Source of the DNA: Patescibacteria group bacterium
GTDB lineage: Bacteria > Patescibacteriota > Patescibacteriia > UBA9570
Assembly (NCBI GenBank): GCA_024277435.1
Contig: JAJRVJ010000007.1
Coordinates: forward strand, 1 to 50,579
Length of the DNA stretch: 50,579 nt
Direction: 5' to 3'
Part shown: one piece after another, positions 33,965-44,894 of the stretch
Layout: every line of letters begins with the position of its first letter
How positions within the stretch are numbered: position 1 is the stretch's first letter
Program-made: the position numbers and the translations under genes
Notes under the pieces: generated by a model
Database searches by the model: none
What the model was told of the DNA's origin: nothing
What the model saw: the letters and a program-made list of their open reading frames with translations, nothing else

Positions 33965-35848
33965 CTAATTATCGGTAATTTTTTCCAAATCAAAATTTTC
34001 GTCTACCCGATAAATAACGGTATGCTTTTTTTCAGCCCCTTTATATAAACGTACCTCTCGCCGATAACTATTTACATTAATACGCAATCCGCGTGGCCGC
34101 CAACTCCGCTTGATAAAATCTGTACGCTCTAGCTTATTTTTCTTTTGCTTATACAGATAAATCTTAATTTTACGATTATTTGGGGTGCGCGTTACTACAA
34201 CAAACATTGGATTGTTATGTTTGGAAAATACCCGAGCCAGAATTTTACGCTGAACCCGACTATTGAATTTCATGGTCTGCTCTATCTCATCCGTTACACA
34301 ATTCACTAAATACGCATACTTACCCTTTCTTTCCACAACAATGCGCAAATTTTTATTCTTAGCGTACTTACGATGCTTCCAGTCGGATTCTGGATAGTCA
34401 GCCATAATGCCACCATACGCTGCCGAATTATCACAATTAAGAATTGGAATGTACGCTATATAGGCAATACCAGCTTTATCAAAGGTAGCACTATGCTCTG
34501 GCGCACCAGTAATAAGATCGGCTTTACCATCACCATTTAAATCAGCTAACGCTACACTAGTCCCTAATCGCTCGTCACGCAATTGCCCTTTATAGACATC
34601 GTAATTACGAATATTGCCACCGCTTAATTCATCAGATTTTCCATAGATAACAACAGCAATTCCTTGTCTACCCGTATTATCACCAGGGGCACCAATCACA
34701 AAATCGTCGTAGCCATCAGCGTTTACATCTTGATATCCATCCAAGCTATAGCCAGCTAAATCATTAATTTTTTCACTGTAAAAACGTACGGCATTCTCTA
34801 ATGAACTACTATTTGTTGAATCACTGCCATAGATCAAGAAAATTGATCCCGCATCATCTTCCTGAATGCTGCTTTGATATGAACCAACGATAATGTCTCC
34901 ATTACCATCTCCATTAATATCACCACCAGCTAATTGACTACCCGCCTTACCATCTTCTTCATAGCCCGTGAATGTTACATCTACATCCGCTAGATTCTCT
35001 TGCACGTATAAGCTCGCTCGCCCAGGAATAAGATATACTTTTCCAGCATTTGAATCTACATCATCGCTACCCGGTGCACCAATTACAAAATCATCAATGC
35101 CGTCACCCGTCATGTCGCCAGCGGTAGCCACCGCTGCGCCAGATCGATCATAATCAGCTTCACCTAAAAAATAATTTTCTATACTCTCAATATCACCTCC
35201 GGCTAATGCTTCAGCTTGTCCGTAAATAATAAATGTTTTACCGGATCGATTATCACCTAAACGTTGAGCGCCTATAGCAATGTCATCATAACCATCGGCA
35301 TTGATATCACCAATACCAGCAAGAGCAGAGCCAATTTCATTGCGCTCACCATTACCAGTATATTGTACAAAATTTTCAAGGCTCTGATTTTCTAATTCAT
35401 CAGCTTGTCCGTACACAATATATACTGTACCAGTTTTATTCTCACCATCATCAGTAAATGGTGCGCCAACGAGAAAATCATCATAGCCATCATTATTTAT
35501 ATCGCCGGCTGCCGCCATATAATACCCCACTTGATCATTATCAGATTCGCCTCGAAGACGAGTGCGATTAGCAAGTTCTAATGCATTAAATTTCTTGGAG
35601 CGTCCATACACAACATATATCACCCCTTTACTTCCAGAATATGCTGGCGCGCCAACTCCAAAATCATCATAGCCATCATTATTTATATCGCCAAGCCGTG
35701 CGATGCCCGAACCCGCATTATCATCTTCACTTTCACCAATCGCATAGCGCATATCTTCTGCGCTGGTTGTTACTGCCTGAGCTGCTAATGGCAACGCTAC
35801 CAATGTAACAAGCAGTGTAGTGATAATAGATATCTGTTTACGAATCAT
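33965..35848 (-). CDS. Exported FG-GAP (integrin alpha-like) repeat protein
   Basis: 627 aa. A signal peptide (residues 1-25, ending AQA) is followed by about seven FG-GAP repeats of the integrin type, for example LGDINNDGYDDFGVGAPAYS then GVIYVVYG. The repeats hold regular DxNxDGxxD calcium loops and should fold as a seven-bladed propeller. The last 140 residues form a separate domain that starts near YPESDWKHRKYAKN and is basic. No anchor is visible, so the protein is secreted or held by other means. It follows lepA by 4 bases and precedes ftsW. Binding of another cell or of the cell's own surface is possible. Unlike LDT1 and LDT2 it has no YkuD domain. Confidence 0.85.
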   Translation of the reverse strand: MIRKQISIITTLLVTLVALPLAAQAVTTSAEDMRYAIGESEDDNAGSGIARLGDINNDGYDDFGVGAPAYSGSKGVIYVVYGRSKKFNALELANRTRLRGESDNDQVGYYMAAAGDINNDGYDDFLVGAPFTDDGENKTGTVYIVYGQADELENQSLENFVQYTGNGERNEIGSALAGIGDINADGYDDIAIGAQRLGDNRSGKTFIIYGQAEALAGGDIESIENYFLGEADYDRSGAAVATAGDMTGDGIDDFVIGAPGSDDVDSNAGKVYLIPGRASLYVQENLADVDVTFTGYEEDGKAGSQLAGGDINGDGNGDIIVGSYQSSIQEDDAGSIFLIYGSDSTNSSSLENAVRFYSEKINDLAGYSLDGYQDVNADGYDDFVIGAPGDNTGRQGIAVVIYGKSDELSGGNIRNYDVYKGQLRDERLGTSVALADLNGDGKADLITGAPEHSATFDKAGIAYIAYIPILNCDNSAAYGGIMADYPESDWKHRKYAKNKNLRIVVERKGKYAYLVNCVTDEIEQTMKFNSRVQRKILARVFSKHNNPMFVVVTRTPNNRKIKIYLYKQKKNKLERTDFIKRSWRPRGLRINVNSYRREVRLYKGAEKKHTVIYRVDENFDLEKITDN

Positions 35849-35852
35849 TGTG

Positions 35853-37643
35853 TTATCGTTTTAATACAGCTAAAAACGCTTCTTTTGGAATATCTACTTT
35901 ACCCATGGCTTTCATCTTGGCCTTACCCTTTTTCTGTTTTTTTAGTAACTTCTTTTTTCGAGAAACATCTCCACCATAGAGCTTTGCCGTCACATCCTTA
36001 CGCATCGCTGCAATTCGCTCGGAAGCTACAATCTTTGCACCAATAGCTGCTTGAATTTTAACGTCAAACATTTGTCGTGGTAATACCTCTTTTAATTCTT
36101 TAACAATTTTTCGTCCAACTCTTTCTGCGCCATCTGTATACACAATAGTTGCTAGAGCTTCTACCGGTTCTTGCGCAACGAGAATATCCATTCGCCGTAC
36201 ATTGCACGGTTTGTATTCCTGAAACTCATAATTAAGCGATGCGTAACCAGATGATACGTTCTTTAACTTATCGTAAAAATCAACCACGATTGCCGATAGC
36301 GGAACCTGGTAATGAATAATTACTCGGTTAGCGTCCAAGTATTCCATTTCCGATGCCGTTGGCTGACCATGACGCTCTTGCAAAAGATGTATCACTCCAC
36401 CGATGTATTCACTTGGCGTAACAATATCTACGCGCATAATAGGCTCTTCAATAACATCAATGTATGTTGGGTCTGGTAAATCAAGCGGTGAAGAAATAAT
36501 CTTTACCTCCTGTTTAGTGTTAGTAACCCGATACGCGACCGATGGAACGGTAACAATAAGATTTAAGTTATATTCACGCGATAACCGCTCTTGAATAACA
36601 TCGAGATGTAGTAAACCTAAAAAGCCACAGCGAAATCCAAAACCTAAGGCCTTAGCATGCTCGGCCTCATATGTAAGCGCGGCATCACTAAGCTTCAATT
36701 TGCCAAGCGCATCACGTAATTGAGGATAATCACTGCCGTCCTTGCAAAAAATGCCGGCATATACCATTGGGTTTACCTCAGTATATCCGGGAAGTGGCTC
36801 CTTTGCCGCTAGTTTCTTTAATGTAACAGTATCACCCACCTTACAATCTGCCACCTCTTTAAAACCAGTAACGATATAACCGATTTGCCCCGTGGTAAGC
36901 GCTGCTTGTGCTTCCAATTTTGGAGTAAACTGGCCCACCTCTAATACTTCCGATTCTTTACCAGTTGCCATGAATGATACTTTGTCTCCTTTTTTTAATT
37001 CTCCTCCAACCATACGTACATAAGCAATTACGCCACGATAGTCATCGAACAAAGAATCAAAAATAAGTGCTCGCGTACCATCAGGATCCAGCTTAGGCGC
37101 CTCGATGCGCTCAATAACTGCGTCGAGGATTTGCTCCACATTCTCACCAGTTTTAGCAGATACAGCAATTATTTCTTCATCTTTACTACCAAGTACGCCT
37201 TTAATTTCATTTTTTACTTTCTCTACATCAGCAGCCGGTAGATCAATCTTGTTAATTACTGGGATAATTTCTAAGTTTTGTTCAATCGCTAAATATAAAT
37301 TCGCCATCGTTTGCGCTTCAATACCCTGCGTAGCATCTACAATTAATAGCGCGCCTTCACAACAGGCTAATGAACGCGATACTTCATATGTAAAATCAAC
37401 ATGGCCAGGTGTATCAATAAGGTTTAAATCATACCCTTTATATTGCATCCGAACTGGCTGAAGTTTAATCGTAATTCCACGCTCACGTTCAAGATCCATA
37501 GTATCCAATCACTGCTTTTTCATTTGGCGCTCCTCTATCGTATTTGTCACTTCCAATAGCCTATCGGCCAAGGTACTTTTACCATGGTCAATATGGGCGA
37601 TGATACAAAAATTGCGAATCTTATCAGTTGGTGTTGCGCTCAT
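35853..37643 (-). CDS. lepA: Elongation factor 4 (LepA), interrupted by an in-frame TGA
   Basis: 596 codons from ATG 37643 to TAA 35853, the normal length for EF4. The G-domain start is intact: [20 protein letters not shown] (G1 loop AHIDHGKST). At codon 45, in QMKKQ-stop-LDTMD, a TGA (37509-37511) stands where family members have a variable, usually hydrophobic residue. Downstream, [26 protein letters not shown] and the C-terminal [15 protein letters not shown] tail are complete. A reading that stops at the TGA leaves only a 551-codon frame beginning at TTG 37508, without the P-loop. A core GTPase is unlikely to be lost, so suspect a sequence error or readthrough. Its start overlaps the end of the GT-C gene by 20 bases. 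Confidence 0.85.
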
Positions 37644-39288
37644 GTTGAATAGTTATTTGATAGAAGGAAAATGAGTCCTCCATTGTTCCTGTATAAAATG
37701 CCTTTCCCGATTGGGTCTCTACCCGTTGCAATGTGATATCTTCAGGTATATCACTATCGGGAATCTGCTCCACAGCGATGATAACATGCTGTATCGAACT
37801 CGGCAATAATAGCTTTTTCTTACTATGGGTGGTCATTACATTATCTTTGCTATATAGATAGCCTGGAACATCCGAAGCAATTTGCACAACTGTGTAGCCT
37901 GGTAATGCTGCACTGAGTTCACGAAAAATCTCATCATTGCGAATGGGCAACCCATTTACCGAAGATGGATATACTATATTACGCCCAGTAATAATAAGTG
38001 TTTCTTCAGGTGAGAATTCCTGAGCAGCTGTCACAATTTCCTCCAACTGCGCATCGCTGTTTTCTAGTAACTGAGCATTGAACTTAAATGTTTGTGGAAT
38101 ACGGTGAGCAATTTTTTGCAACCAGCCATCAATGCGGGTTTGAGGAATATATTCAGGATGAGTGTAGCCCGGTGTAAGCACCAAGAATATTCCTGCATGA
38201 ATAATAAGCAAAATACTGGCGATAAATCCTAGTACTATTTTTATGAAAGATCCATGAAGCTTCATTGCTTGCATAATCAACCAGCCGGTAATAATATATC
38301 CAATTGGTAATAGAATAATCACATAGCCAAGTTGGCCGATATGCACACCACCAAAAATAAGTAGCGGCATTATCGCCAACGATATAATTATCCCGATATT
38401 CCACTTCCCTACCAACTTCTTCTTACGGATACTTTGATATAGCCATGCAATAACAGCTAGCACCATTGGTAATAATATAACATTCCAAGCAGCCGCTAAT
38501 GTGTATAGCACAAAGTGCACTTGCTCTATGTTTCGCTCTAACGTAGCACCATACAATACCGATCCTGCGGAAGCCGCTTCTTCAAATTGCACTCGCGATG
38601 TTTCACTATACAATTCATATCCTCCAGTAATATATACCATTGGCGCATACCATGCTACACAACCAATTCCTAGAATACCAATACTAGTAATAATCAATTT
38701 CCACTTGCGTACAGCCAACCACTGCAGGGCTAATACAGGAACTAAGAGAATAACTAATGATGGCCGAAATCCACCAAATAGTGCCAAGGCTATAGCTGTT
38801 GCATACATATACTTTGCCTCGCGAGTACGAATGGCATACAAGGCTAGAATTGCCACAATAACAGATGCGCAAGCATCCACTGTATAAGTAAGAGCAGTTT
38901 CACGATAAAACCACATAGCCGGATTAAGCATCCAGGCGAATGTTACTACCGAAGCTAACCAACGTTTTTTCCATACCTGATATACCAACCAATACATTCC
39001 TAAGCAACTTCCTAGTGCAAATACTACACTAACCATAAGTAACGCAGTATGCGGCTGCATAATTATAGAGAGTATTTTTCCGGCAAGAATAAATAATGGA
39101 TAGCCCGGAGGGTGTGGCTGATGAATGGTGATATCGTAATGATTTACCGCAAGAACAAATTGCGCTGCATCCCAGTTAAATGGAAATAATGTGAGTAAAG
39201 GAATTGTAAGAATAAAAAATAGTATCGAAATTCCTACGAACTGCCAACCGTGCTGCTTCCAAAATGCGTTATGAGTTTTTTGAGCCAT
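37624..39288 (-). CDS. GT-C family membrane glycosyltransferase
   Basis: 554 aa, with about ten membrane helices in the first 380 residues and then a soluble external domain. The first external loop holds [17 protein letters not shown] with the catalytic-type Asp and [15 protein letters not shown], a pattern found in polyprenyl-phosphate-sugar-dependent transferases of the ArnT/PMT/DUF2723 group. It probably moves a sugar from a lipid carrier to a surface acceptor outside the cell. It overlaps both neighbours, murJ (20 bases upstream) and lepA (downstream). It ends in TGA followed at once by TAA. Acceptor unknown. Confidence 0.8.
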   Translation of the reverse strand: MAQKTHNAFWKQHGWQFVGISILFFILTIPLLTLFPFNWDAAQFVLAVNHYDITIHQPHPPGYPLFILAGKILSIIMQPHTALLMVSVVFALGSCLGMYWLVYQVWKKRWLASVVTFAWMLNPAMWFYRETALTYTVDACASVIVAILALYAIRTREAKYMYATAIALALFGGFRPSLVILLVPVLALQWLAVRKWKLIITSIGILGIGCVAWYAPMVYITGGYELYSETSRVQFEEAASAGSVLYGATLERNIEQVHFVLYTLAAAWNVILLPMVLAVIAWLYQSIRKKKLVGKWNIGIIISLAIMPLLIFGGVHIGQLGYVIILLPIGYIITGWLIMQAMKLHGSFIKIVLGFIASILLIIHAGIFLVLTPGYTHPEYIPQTRIDGWLQKIAHRIPQTFKFNAQLLENSDAQLEEIVTAAQEFSPEETLIITGRNIVYPSSVNGLPIRNDEIFRELSAALPGYTVVQIASDVPGYLYSKDNVMTTHSKKKLLLPSSIQHVIIAVEQIPDSDIPEDITLQRVETQSGKAFYTGTMEDSFSFYQITIQHERNTN

Positions 39289-40876
39289 TTGTTATAAGTT
39301 TTTTAGCCTTCTGTAAATATTGTTGGATAATAACTACTTCATCAAACTTAAAGTACCACGCAATTGCAAAATAGATAGCTACACCAGCTATCACACTTGC
39401 AACCGACTGTGTAAATATACCAATAAAGGTGCGCATATTTACATACTGGGCAACAAAGTACTTCATACCATGAATTACTACGCCCATTACTAACGAAGCG
39501 CTAATAATTCTCCATACCGAAAGAATAATACGTGAATCATCAAGATCGCCAAACTTAATACGAAGCGCACCAAGTAATAGCAGCATGTTTAATAAACTTG
39601 ATATGGAAAATGCCAAAGCTAATCCATAAATTCCCATATACTGTGATAATCCCCAAGCTAACCCTATATTTACAATCATACCAATGATACTCATAAGCAC
39701 CGGTGTTTTTGTATCATGATGTGCAAAGAACGAACGCGCTAGTAATGGAATAGTAGCTTGAGCAAACATTGAGATTGAGAAAAATCCAAGTACCTGAGCC
39801 GTAAGAATTGTTGCATTCCAATCGAAGGCACCGCCTCCAAATGAACCAAGAATTAAACGAACAATTTGAGCGCGCAACAACAGGAAGATAATACTCATTG
39901 GAATAATCAGAAATAGTATGCGCCGGAAATTATTTGAAAAAATAGTTTTAAATTTTTCCATATCCTTGTCTGCAAACGCTTGGGAGAATACTGGAAACGA
40001 TGATAAAGCAAGCGAAACACCAAATACATTAATAGGAAAATGTTGAAGATTATCTGCCCATGTCCAAATGGCCAAACTTCCCTCTTCTAGACGCAATGCA
40101 AACGCGGCGATAATTAATGCATTTATCTGAACAACACCTAATGCTAACGCCCGTGGTGGCATAAGCCGAAGAATTTTTTGCACTCCAGGAAGTTTCCAAT
40201 CCAGCAACCAACGGTAACGATACCCGGTGCGAAATAACGACGGTAGTTGAATTACTAAATGAAGAAACGCGCCTAGCACTACTCCAAATGCCAGCCCTTC
40301 AATACCCATGAAGGGATAAAAAACCGTAATACCGAGGATGATTCCTAAATTATACAGAATTGGTGCCAATGCATATACTAAGAACTTTCGAAAAGAATTC
40401 AGTACACCAGAAACTAAGTTACTTATCGCAAAAAATAATACACTAACCAACATCAAGCGCATCATCATAGTTGTAAGCTGCTGCTGATCCACAGAACGTT
40501 CAGCCATGAGAAACTCTGCAACAGTTGGAGCAAGAAAATAACTTAAACCTATGCAAATGATAATCGCAAAAATCAATAGATGCAGTACGGCATTGGTTAA
40601 CTGAAATGCAGTCTCTTTTCCATCGCGTTGTTTAATTTGAATAAATACCGGAATGAATGATGCGGATAATGCTCCTAATACAAGAATATTAAATATCAAA
40701 TCAGGTACTTTAAAGGCAGCGTTATAAATATCTAACGTTGCGCTGGCACCAAAATATTTAGCCAACAAGTTATCTCGAACTAAACCAATAACACGAGATA
40801 CCACGGAAGCGGAACCAATAATGATGGCTCCGCCCATAATGCTTCGAGATAATTTTTGAATAATGCGCCGCAGCAT
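39269..40876 (-). CDS. murJ: Lipid II flippase MurJ (MviN family)
   Basis: 535 aa and about 14 membrane helices, of the MOP exporter superfamily. Canonical segments: SASVVSRVIGLVRDNLLAKYFGAS, YNAAFKVPDLIFNILVLGALSASFIPVF, ALAPILYNLGIILG and, near residue 265, WTWADNLQHFPINVFGVSLA. It flips lipid II, or another undecaprenyl-linked precursor, to the outside. Its place beside polysaccharide genes leaves open a Wzx-like role. It starts 2 bases before the DUF4012 stop, so it is part of the same operon. Confidence 0.93.
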   Translation of the reverse strand: MLRRIIQKLSRSIMGGAIIIGSASVVSRVIGLVRDNLLAKYFGASATLDIYNAAFKVPDLIFNILVLGALSASFIPVFIQIKQRDGKETAFQLTNAVLHLLIFAIIICIGLSYFLAPTVAEFLMAERSVDQQQLTTMMMRLMLVSVLFFAISNLVSGVLNSFRKFLVYALAPILYNLGIILGITVFYPFMGIEGLAFGVVLGAFLHLVIQLPSLFRTGYRYRWLLDWKLPGVQKILRLMPPRALALGVVQINALIIAAFALRLEEGSLAIWTWADNLQHFPINVFGVSLALSSFPVFSQAFADKDMEKFKTIFSNNFRRILFLIIPMSIIFLLLRAQIVRLILGSFGGGAFDWNATILTAQVLGFFSISMFAQATIPLLARSFFAHHDTKTPVLMSIIGMIVNIGLAWGLSQYMGIYGLALAFSISSLLNMLLLLGALRIKFGDLDDSRIILSVWRIISASLVMGVVIHGMKYFVAQYVNMRTFIGIFTQSVASVIAGVAIYFAIAWYFKFDEVVIIQQYLQKAKKLITNGSKNS

Positions 40877-40877
40877 G

Positions 40878-43766
40878 TTATTTCTCCAGCACTACACCAA
40901 CGAATGTATCTTTCGTTAATTCAATATTTAAATCTAGATTATATGACCAATATACATTATATGATTCTGGATACTTGATGGTAGAAATAAACAATGGATT
41001 ATTATCACCTGGCTGCTTCTGTACCAACAGGCTATAACTATCTGCTGGATTCAGTAAATTATCAATTTCTAATTGGAATGGTAACCGATACGTTACACTC
41101 ACTCGCCTACTCGTACCCGGCTCTGTTTCTACCCAATTGCCATATACAGTTTTTCCAAATTCATTATTGATGCGGGTTTGAGTAGCTTCATCAATGAGAA
41201 TATCTCCAGAAATCGCTTTCAAATCCTCACTGTATTCATACTCCTCATCAGGATCAAGAAATAATTTTCTATTGATTGAATCAAAACCATCAGCTGATAT
41301 TAACTGACTACCTTCCGGTACATAGAAACGAACGTAATTAAGATTCTTAATATCGCCGTACTCATCACCAGATTCTCCATCATGATTCCATGTAACATTC
41401 ACCGTAACGTCAATTGTGCCGTCCTCATTAATTGTTTTATGATGTTCGATGGTTTTGTTAATGAATAGATTGGTTTTACCACCAGCAATATTCGTATCAA
41501 CTACCTGTATATAATCTCCATCGGTTTGCTTTACCTCACCTGTCCAACCATGTGAGCTTAACTCTGCTTGAATGTACTGATCATTCGCCTGAATAATAAT
41601 TCGTTTTTCATTCATAGCATCATAGAATAACTCTAATACCTCCACATAATCCGTAGCTTCAAGGTTAAAGAGTTTATCTAATAATTTCGGTGTAAGGTCT
41701 GCGATGAATTTTTTTGATTTACGCGTATCATCAAATTTACGCTCAGCCTGATCTTGTGTGTATAGATAGAAGTTTTCTGATGTAATAAATAACTCATCTT
41801 CGCTAGTAGTAATTTCTTCAATAACTACTTCATCTACAATCTCTTCCTCTTCTTCTAACACTTCCTCTTCATCAGACTCTTCTTTATCTTCAACATTACT
41901 CTCAGCATCAACTGGCAACGTACCTGCATATTCAGACATATCAATTGGACCAGTGATTGTTAGCATATCTTCAATTACCTTTGGCGTAAGTGATATTACA
42001 CCGTCAACGCTAGTACCACCTTGTTTACGATACATCTTTTGCACCATTTGAAACGAAGTAGGAGCATGCGGCCACCAGTTTGCGTCATGCATTTTCCAAT
42101 GTGGATTTACTAAATGTAAAGGAGTTGGAGAAATTACTTTATATTTTGTGTTGTAGAGCATGTCGTACACACCGCCAGATGGAATAACTAAATCACGCAC
42201 TCTACCACGTTCAAAATCTGCTACAGCAAATGTTCCAATAAAACCACCCGTAGGCCGAACCTCTGCACTATTTTGGAATAATATTAAATAGCGTTTCGAT
42301 TCATCATGTCCTAATAATATCAACATTACTTCACTTAACGATAATAATTGCTTTACACTATTTGTTACTAGTGGAATAACTTCCTGCGCTAAAGCAACTT
42401 CTTCACGATACTCTTCTGGAACATGGTTAATATCTACATCAGCTAGTGCGATACTGGCAATTTCTAAACGCGGTATAGCAGGACGTAATGCAGAATGTGC
42501 AACTACCAACGTATCGGTGATAGAAGCATCACCACCTTCTGCATTCATGTTATTAGCTACTTCCAGTGAGGATAGAATAGTAAAGGCTTTCGCTACATCT
42601 TCACCAGCGGCGGCAATATGCTCGCCAGCTAATAATAAATTTTCTGCACTGGAAAACTGATCTCCTGCTTCTGGCAATACACGAATGAGTGGCGTAAGGC
42701 CATTGCTTACATTCAGTAATTGATCATGCGCATCCGCAAATGAAACACTCGCCTCATTAAATGCAGATTGTGATTCAGAATATTCTTGATTCACCATTAA
42801 CTCACCACCGGTTGTTAAATTACCAGCCGCCTCTTTCGTAACATCCTCAACAGCCACCCGAACAGTACTTACATGCTTATAAAATCCCAAAGCGGCAAAT
42901 GGTGATACCAATAAGGAAATCATCATTGTGAAAACCCCTAAGGATAGTACAGATTGTTTAAAGATATTTCTAAATGCTCCAATAAATGAAAATGACTGCT
43001 TGCGCTTCACTTTAGCTTTTTTCTTACGCTTTTTGGTTTGCGTTACAACATCGGCTTCTTGCTTGGCTAATAGCGCCGCTTCAAGTTCTTTTTGATGGGC
43101 TGCCTGTTCGCGGTCACGCTCTAAGCGAGCCGCTTCTTTAGCTTTTTGCTTAGCCTCGGCGCGTTCCAGACGAATCCGTTGACGAGCTTGCTTGCGCTGT
43201 GCCTTTTCAGATGCCTTGTGTTGCTGTTCCGTTACTTCTGCAATAACTTCATTCTCTGCAGCAACATCATACTCGATTGTTTCATGAAGGGCGGATAATT
43301 GTTTTTTAGCATTATCTGGCACTGGAGCGGCAATAACTTCAGCTTCACCTTCTTCGTTTGTAACTATTCCAGATGTAATTGTAGTTATTGGAGCAACTTC
43401 TGGTTGGATAATAGGAGTATACGGTACCGGCTCCTGAGTAAGTTCTACTGGCGCAGGCTGTGATTGTGCAGCAGTTTGCGCAGTGGGTTGTTCAATGAGT
43501 TCAGATTGTTGCACAGCAATCGGCGTTCGATTCTGTTCCACTCGCTCACGCTGTAAACGCGCTTCTTGCTTTGCCAACCTTCTACGTTGCAGCCAACTAA
43601 TCTTTTTTTCTCCTTTATCTTTTTGCGCTTCTAATGCAGCTTGCTTCTCTTGATCTAATTGTTTTCGTAAATCCAAAACATTAGTACGTGGAACTCCCAT
43701 TCTACGAGCCTTATCAGAATGTGTCTGCATGGATTTAGGTTTCAAGTTGGGAGAAAACTGAGTCAT
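40878..43766 (-). CDS. DUF4012 membrane protein with long cytoplasmic coiled coil
   Basis: 962 aa. Residues 1-260 are cytoplasmic and charged, with Gln/Glu/Ala-rich heptad-like helices and basic clusters (KKRKKKAKVKRKQ). One membrane helix lies near residues 275-300. The external part is DUF4012: the ILFQNSAEVRPTGGFIGTFA motif near 500 is diagnostic, and an acidic insert rich in Glu/Asp lies at about 640-670. The family is frequent in Patescibacteria, Chloroflexi and Actinobacteria next to polysaccharide genes. It may help attach or process surface glycans, but the reaction is unknown. The start at 43766 overlaps the upstream gene by 32 bases; an ATG at 43730 is an alternative. Confidence 0.8.
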   Translation of the reverse strand: MTQFSPNLKPKSMQTHSDKARRMGVPRTNVLDLRKQLDQEKQAALEAQKDKGEKKISWLQRRRLAKQEARLQRERVEQNRTPIAVQQSELIEQPTAQTAAQSQPAPVELTQEPVPYTPIIQPEVAPITTITSGIVTNEEGEAEVIAAPVPDNAKKQLSALHETIEYDVAAENEVIAEVTEQQHKASEKAQRKQARQRIRLERAEAKQKAKEAARLERDREQAAHQKELEAALLAKQEADVVTQTKKRKKKAKVKRKQSFSFIGAFRNIFKQSVLSLGVFTMMISLLVSPFAALGFYKHVSTVRVAVEDVTKEAAGNLTTGGELMVNQEYSESQSAFNEASVSFADAHDQLLNVSNGLTPLIRVLPEAGDQFSSAENLLLAGEHIAAAGEDVAKAFTILSSLEVANNMNAEGGDASITDTLVVAHSALRPAIPRLEIASIALADVDINHVPEEYREEVALAQEVIPLVTNSVKQLLSLSEVMLILLGHDESKRYLILFQNSAEVRPTGGFIGTFAVADFERGRVRDLVIPSGGVYDMLYNTKYKVISPTPLHLVNPHWKMHDANWWPHAPTSFQMVQKMYRKQGGTSVDGVISLTPKVIEDMLTITGPIDMSEYAGTLPVDAESNVEDKEESDEEEVLEEEEEIVDEVVIEEITTSEDELFITSENFYLYTQDQAERKFDDTRKSKKFIADLTPKLLDKLFNLEATDYVEVLELFYDAMNEKRIIIQANDQYIQAELSSHGWTGEVKQTDGDYIQVVDTNIAGGKTNLFINKTIEHHKTINEDGTIDVTVNVTWNHDGESGDEYGDIKNLNYVRFYVPEGSQLISADGFDSINRKLFLDPDEEYEYSEDLKAISGDILIDEATQTRINNEFGKTVYGNWVETEPGTSRRVSVTYRLPFQLEIDNLLNPADSYSLLVQKQPGDNNPLFISTIKYPESYNVYWSYNLDLNIELTKDTFVGVVLEK

Positions 43767-44886
43767 ATATCTTTAGAGTGGCGCGCGCCATTTTACGCCA
43801 ACTGTATTTTTTCACTTGCGTATTACCTTTTTCAATAAGTTCTTGATGCAATTTCGAATCGTTACGCAATTCTAAAATCTGCTCTATTATACCAGAAACG
43901 TCCTGAAAATCAAAGTACAACGCAGCCTCCCCTAGCACTTCTGGGAGGCATGAAGAGTTGGATGAAACTACCGGTGTTCCATAATACATTGCCTCTAATG
44001 GAGGTAACCCAAAACCTTCATATTTTGATGGAAATAAATACGCCAAAGCCCCTTGGTATAATATTGGCAAATCTTTGTCTGGCACAAAACCAGGAAACTG
44101 TACAACATCTTCAACATCAAGTGCCCAAGCTCGCTGCTGCAAGTTAAGATAAAAATAATCTTCCTTACCAACCATCACAAGCTTACACCATAAATCACCA
44201 GATTTTTTCAATTGTTGCATCATGTACAATAGCGTTTCTAGGTTTTTGTGAGGATACGCATTTCCGATATATAACAAATACGGTTGCGTAATATCATATG
44301 TACGCAAAGTTGTGTCTAATTGATCCTGTGTAACATCCTTATCACCAAATCCATCCACCGCCTCATAGGTTACCTGTACTTTTTTTTCTGCGATGCCAAA
44401 AAAATCAATAATATCCTTTTTTGAATATTCAGAAACAGTAATGATTGTTTGTGCGTGATGCGCAGCATGAGAAATAACCCGGTTATAGGCAAACTGTTTA
44501 AAGCGATACATTAACGGACCTAAGGTGGTAGCACGTTCAGTTGGAAAGCGACTTATAATAAGATCGTGAATAGTAACAATAAATGGTCCTCGATAAAATA
44601 GCGGGACATTGAAGTGTGGGAAGTGCATGAAATCTACATGAGCTTGCCGTATTTTTAACGGCATGAATATTTGTTCTGCCAATGAATACCATCGATACGG
44701 CGCCTCAACTAGCGTAACATTATCTGACGTTTTACCCCACTGACTATATTCTTCTTCTTGAAGGAAAATAATATATTCATTATCGGAATCGATATCTAAA
44801 AGATGTTCAATCAACTTTTCAGTATATCGACCTAACCCCTTAGATTGTTCGCCTCCGTAGAAGCGTGCATCAATTCCAATACGCAT
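43735..44886 (-). CDS. Glycosyltransferase family 4
   Basis: About 383 aa from MRIGIDARFYGG at 44886; a longer frame reaches 44946 but overlaps the previous gene. GT-B fold: a glycine-rich GLGRYTEKL loop near the N terminus, and the C-terminal nucleotide-sugar site YEGFGLPPLEAMYYGTPVVSS with the paired Glu of the E-x7-E motif. It transfers a sugar from a nucleotide donor to a lipid-linked glycan. It is third of three GT4 genes in the exopolysaccharide cluster and closest to the DUF4012 gene. Donor and acceptor cannot be told from sequence. Confidence 0.9.
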   Translation of the reverse strand: MRIGIDARFYGGEQSKGLGRYTEKLIEHLLDIDSDNEYIIFLQEEEYSQWGKTSDNVTLVEAPYRWYSLAEQIFMPLKIRQAHVDFMHFPHFNVPLFYRGPFIVTIHDLIISRFPTERATTLGPLMYRFKQFAYNRVISHAAHHAQTIITVSEYSKKDIIDFFGIAEKKVQVTYEAVDGFGDKDVTQDQLDTTLRTYDITQPYLLYIGNAYPHKNLETLLYMMQQLKKSGDLWCKLVMVGKEDYFYLNLQQRAWALDVEDVVQFPGFVPDKDLPILYQGALAYLFPSKYEGFGLPPLEAMYYGTPVVSSNSSCLPEVLGEAALYFDFQDVSGIIEQILELRNDSKLHQELIEKGNTQVKKYSWRKMARATLKIYDSVFSQLET

Positions 44887-44894
44887 GAGCTCTA

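Noticed and set aside
35853-37643. UGA reassigned to glycine or tryptophan, as glycine in Gracilibacteria and Absconditabacteria
   Set aside because: TGA is the true stop of secD, of a GT4 gene and of the priming transferase, each in an ATGA overlap with the next start, and of the GT-C gene, where TAA follows. Genes of 900 codons lack internal TGA. Only two isolated cases exist.
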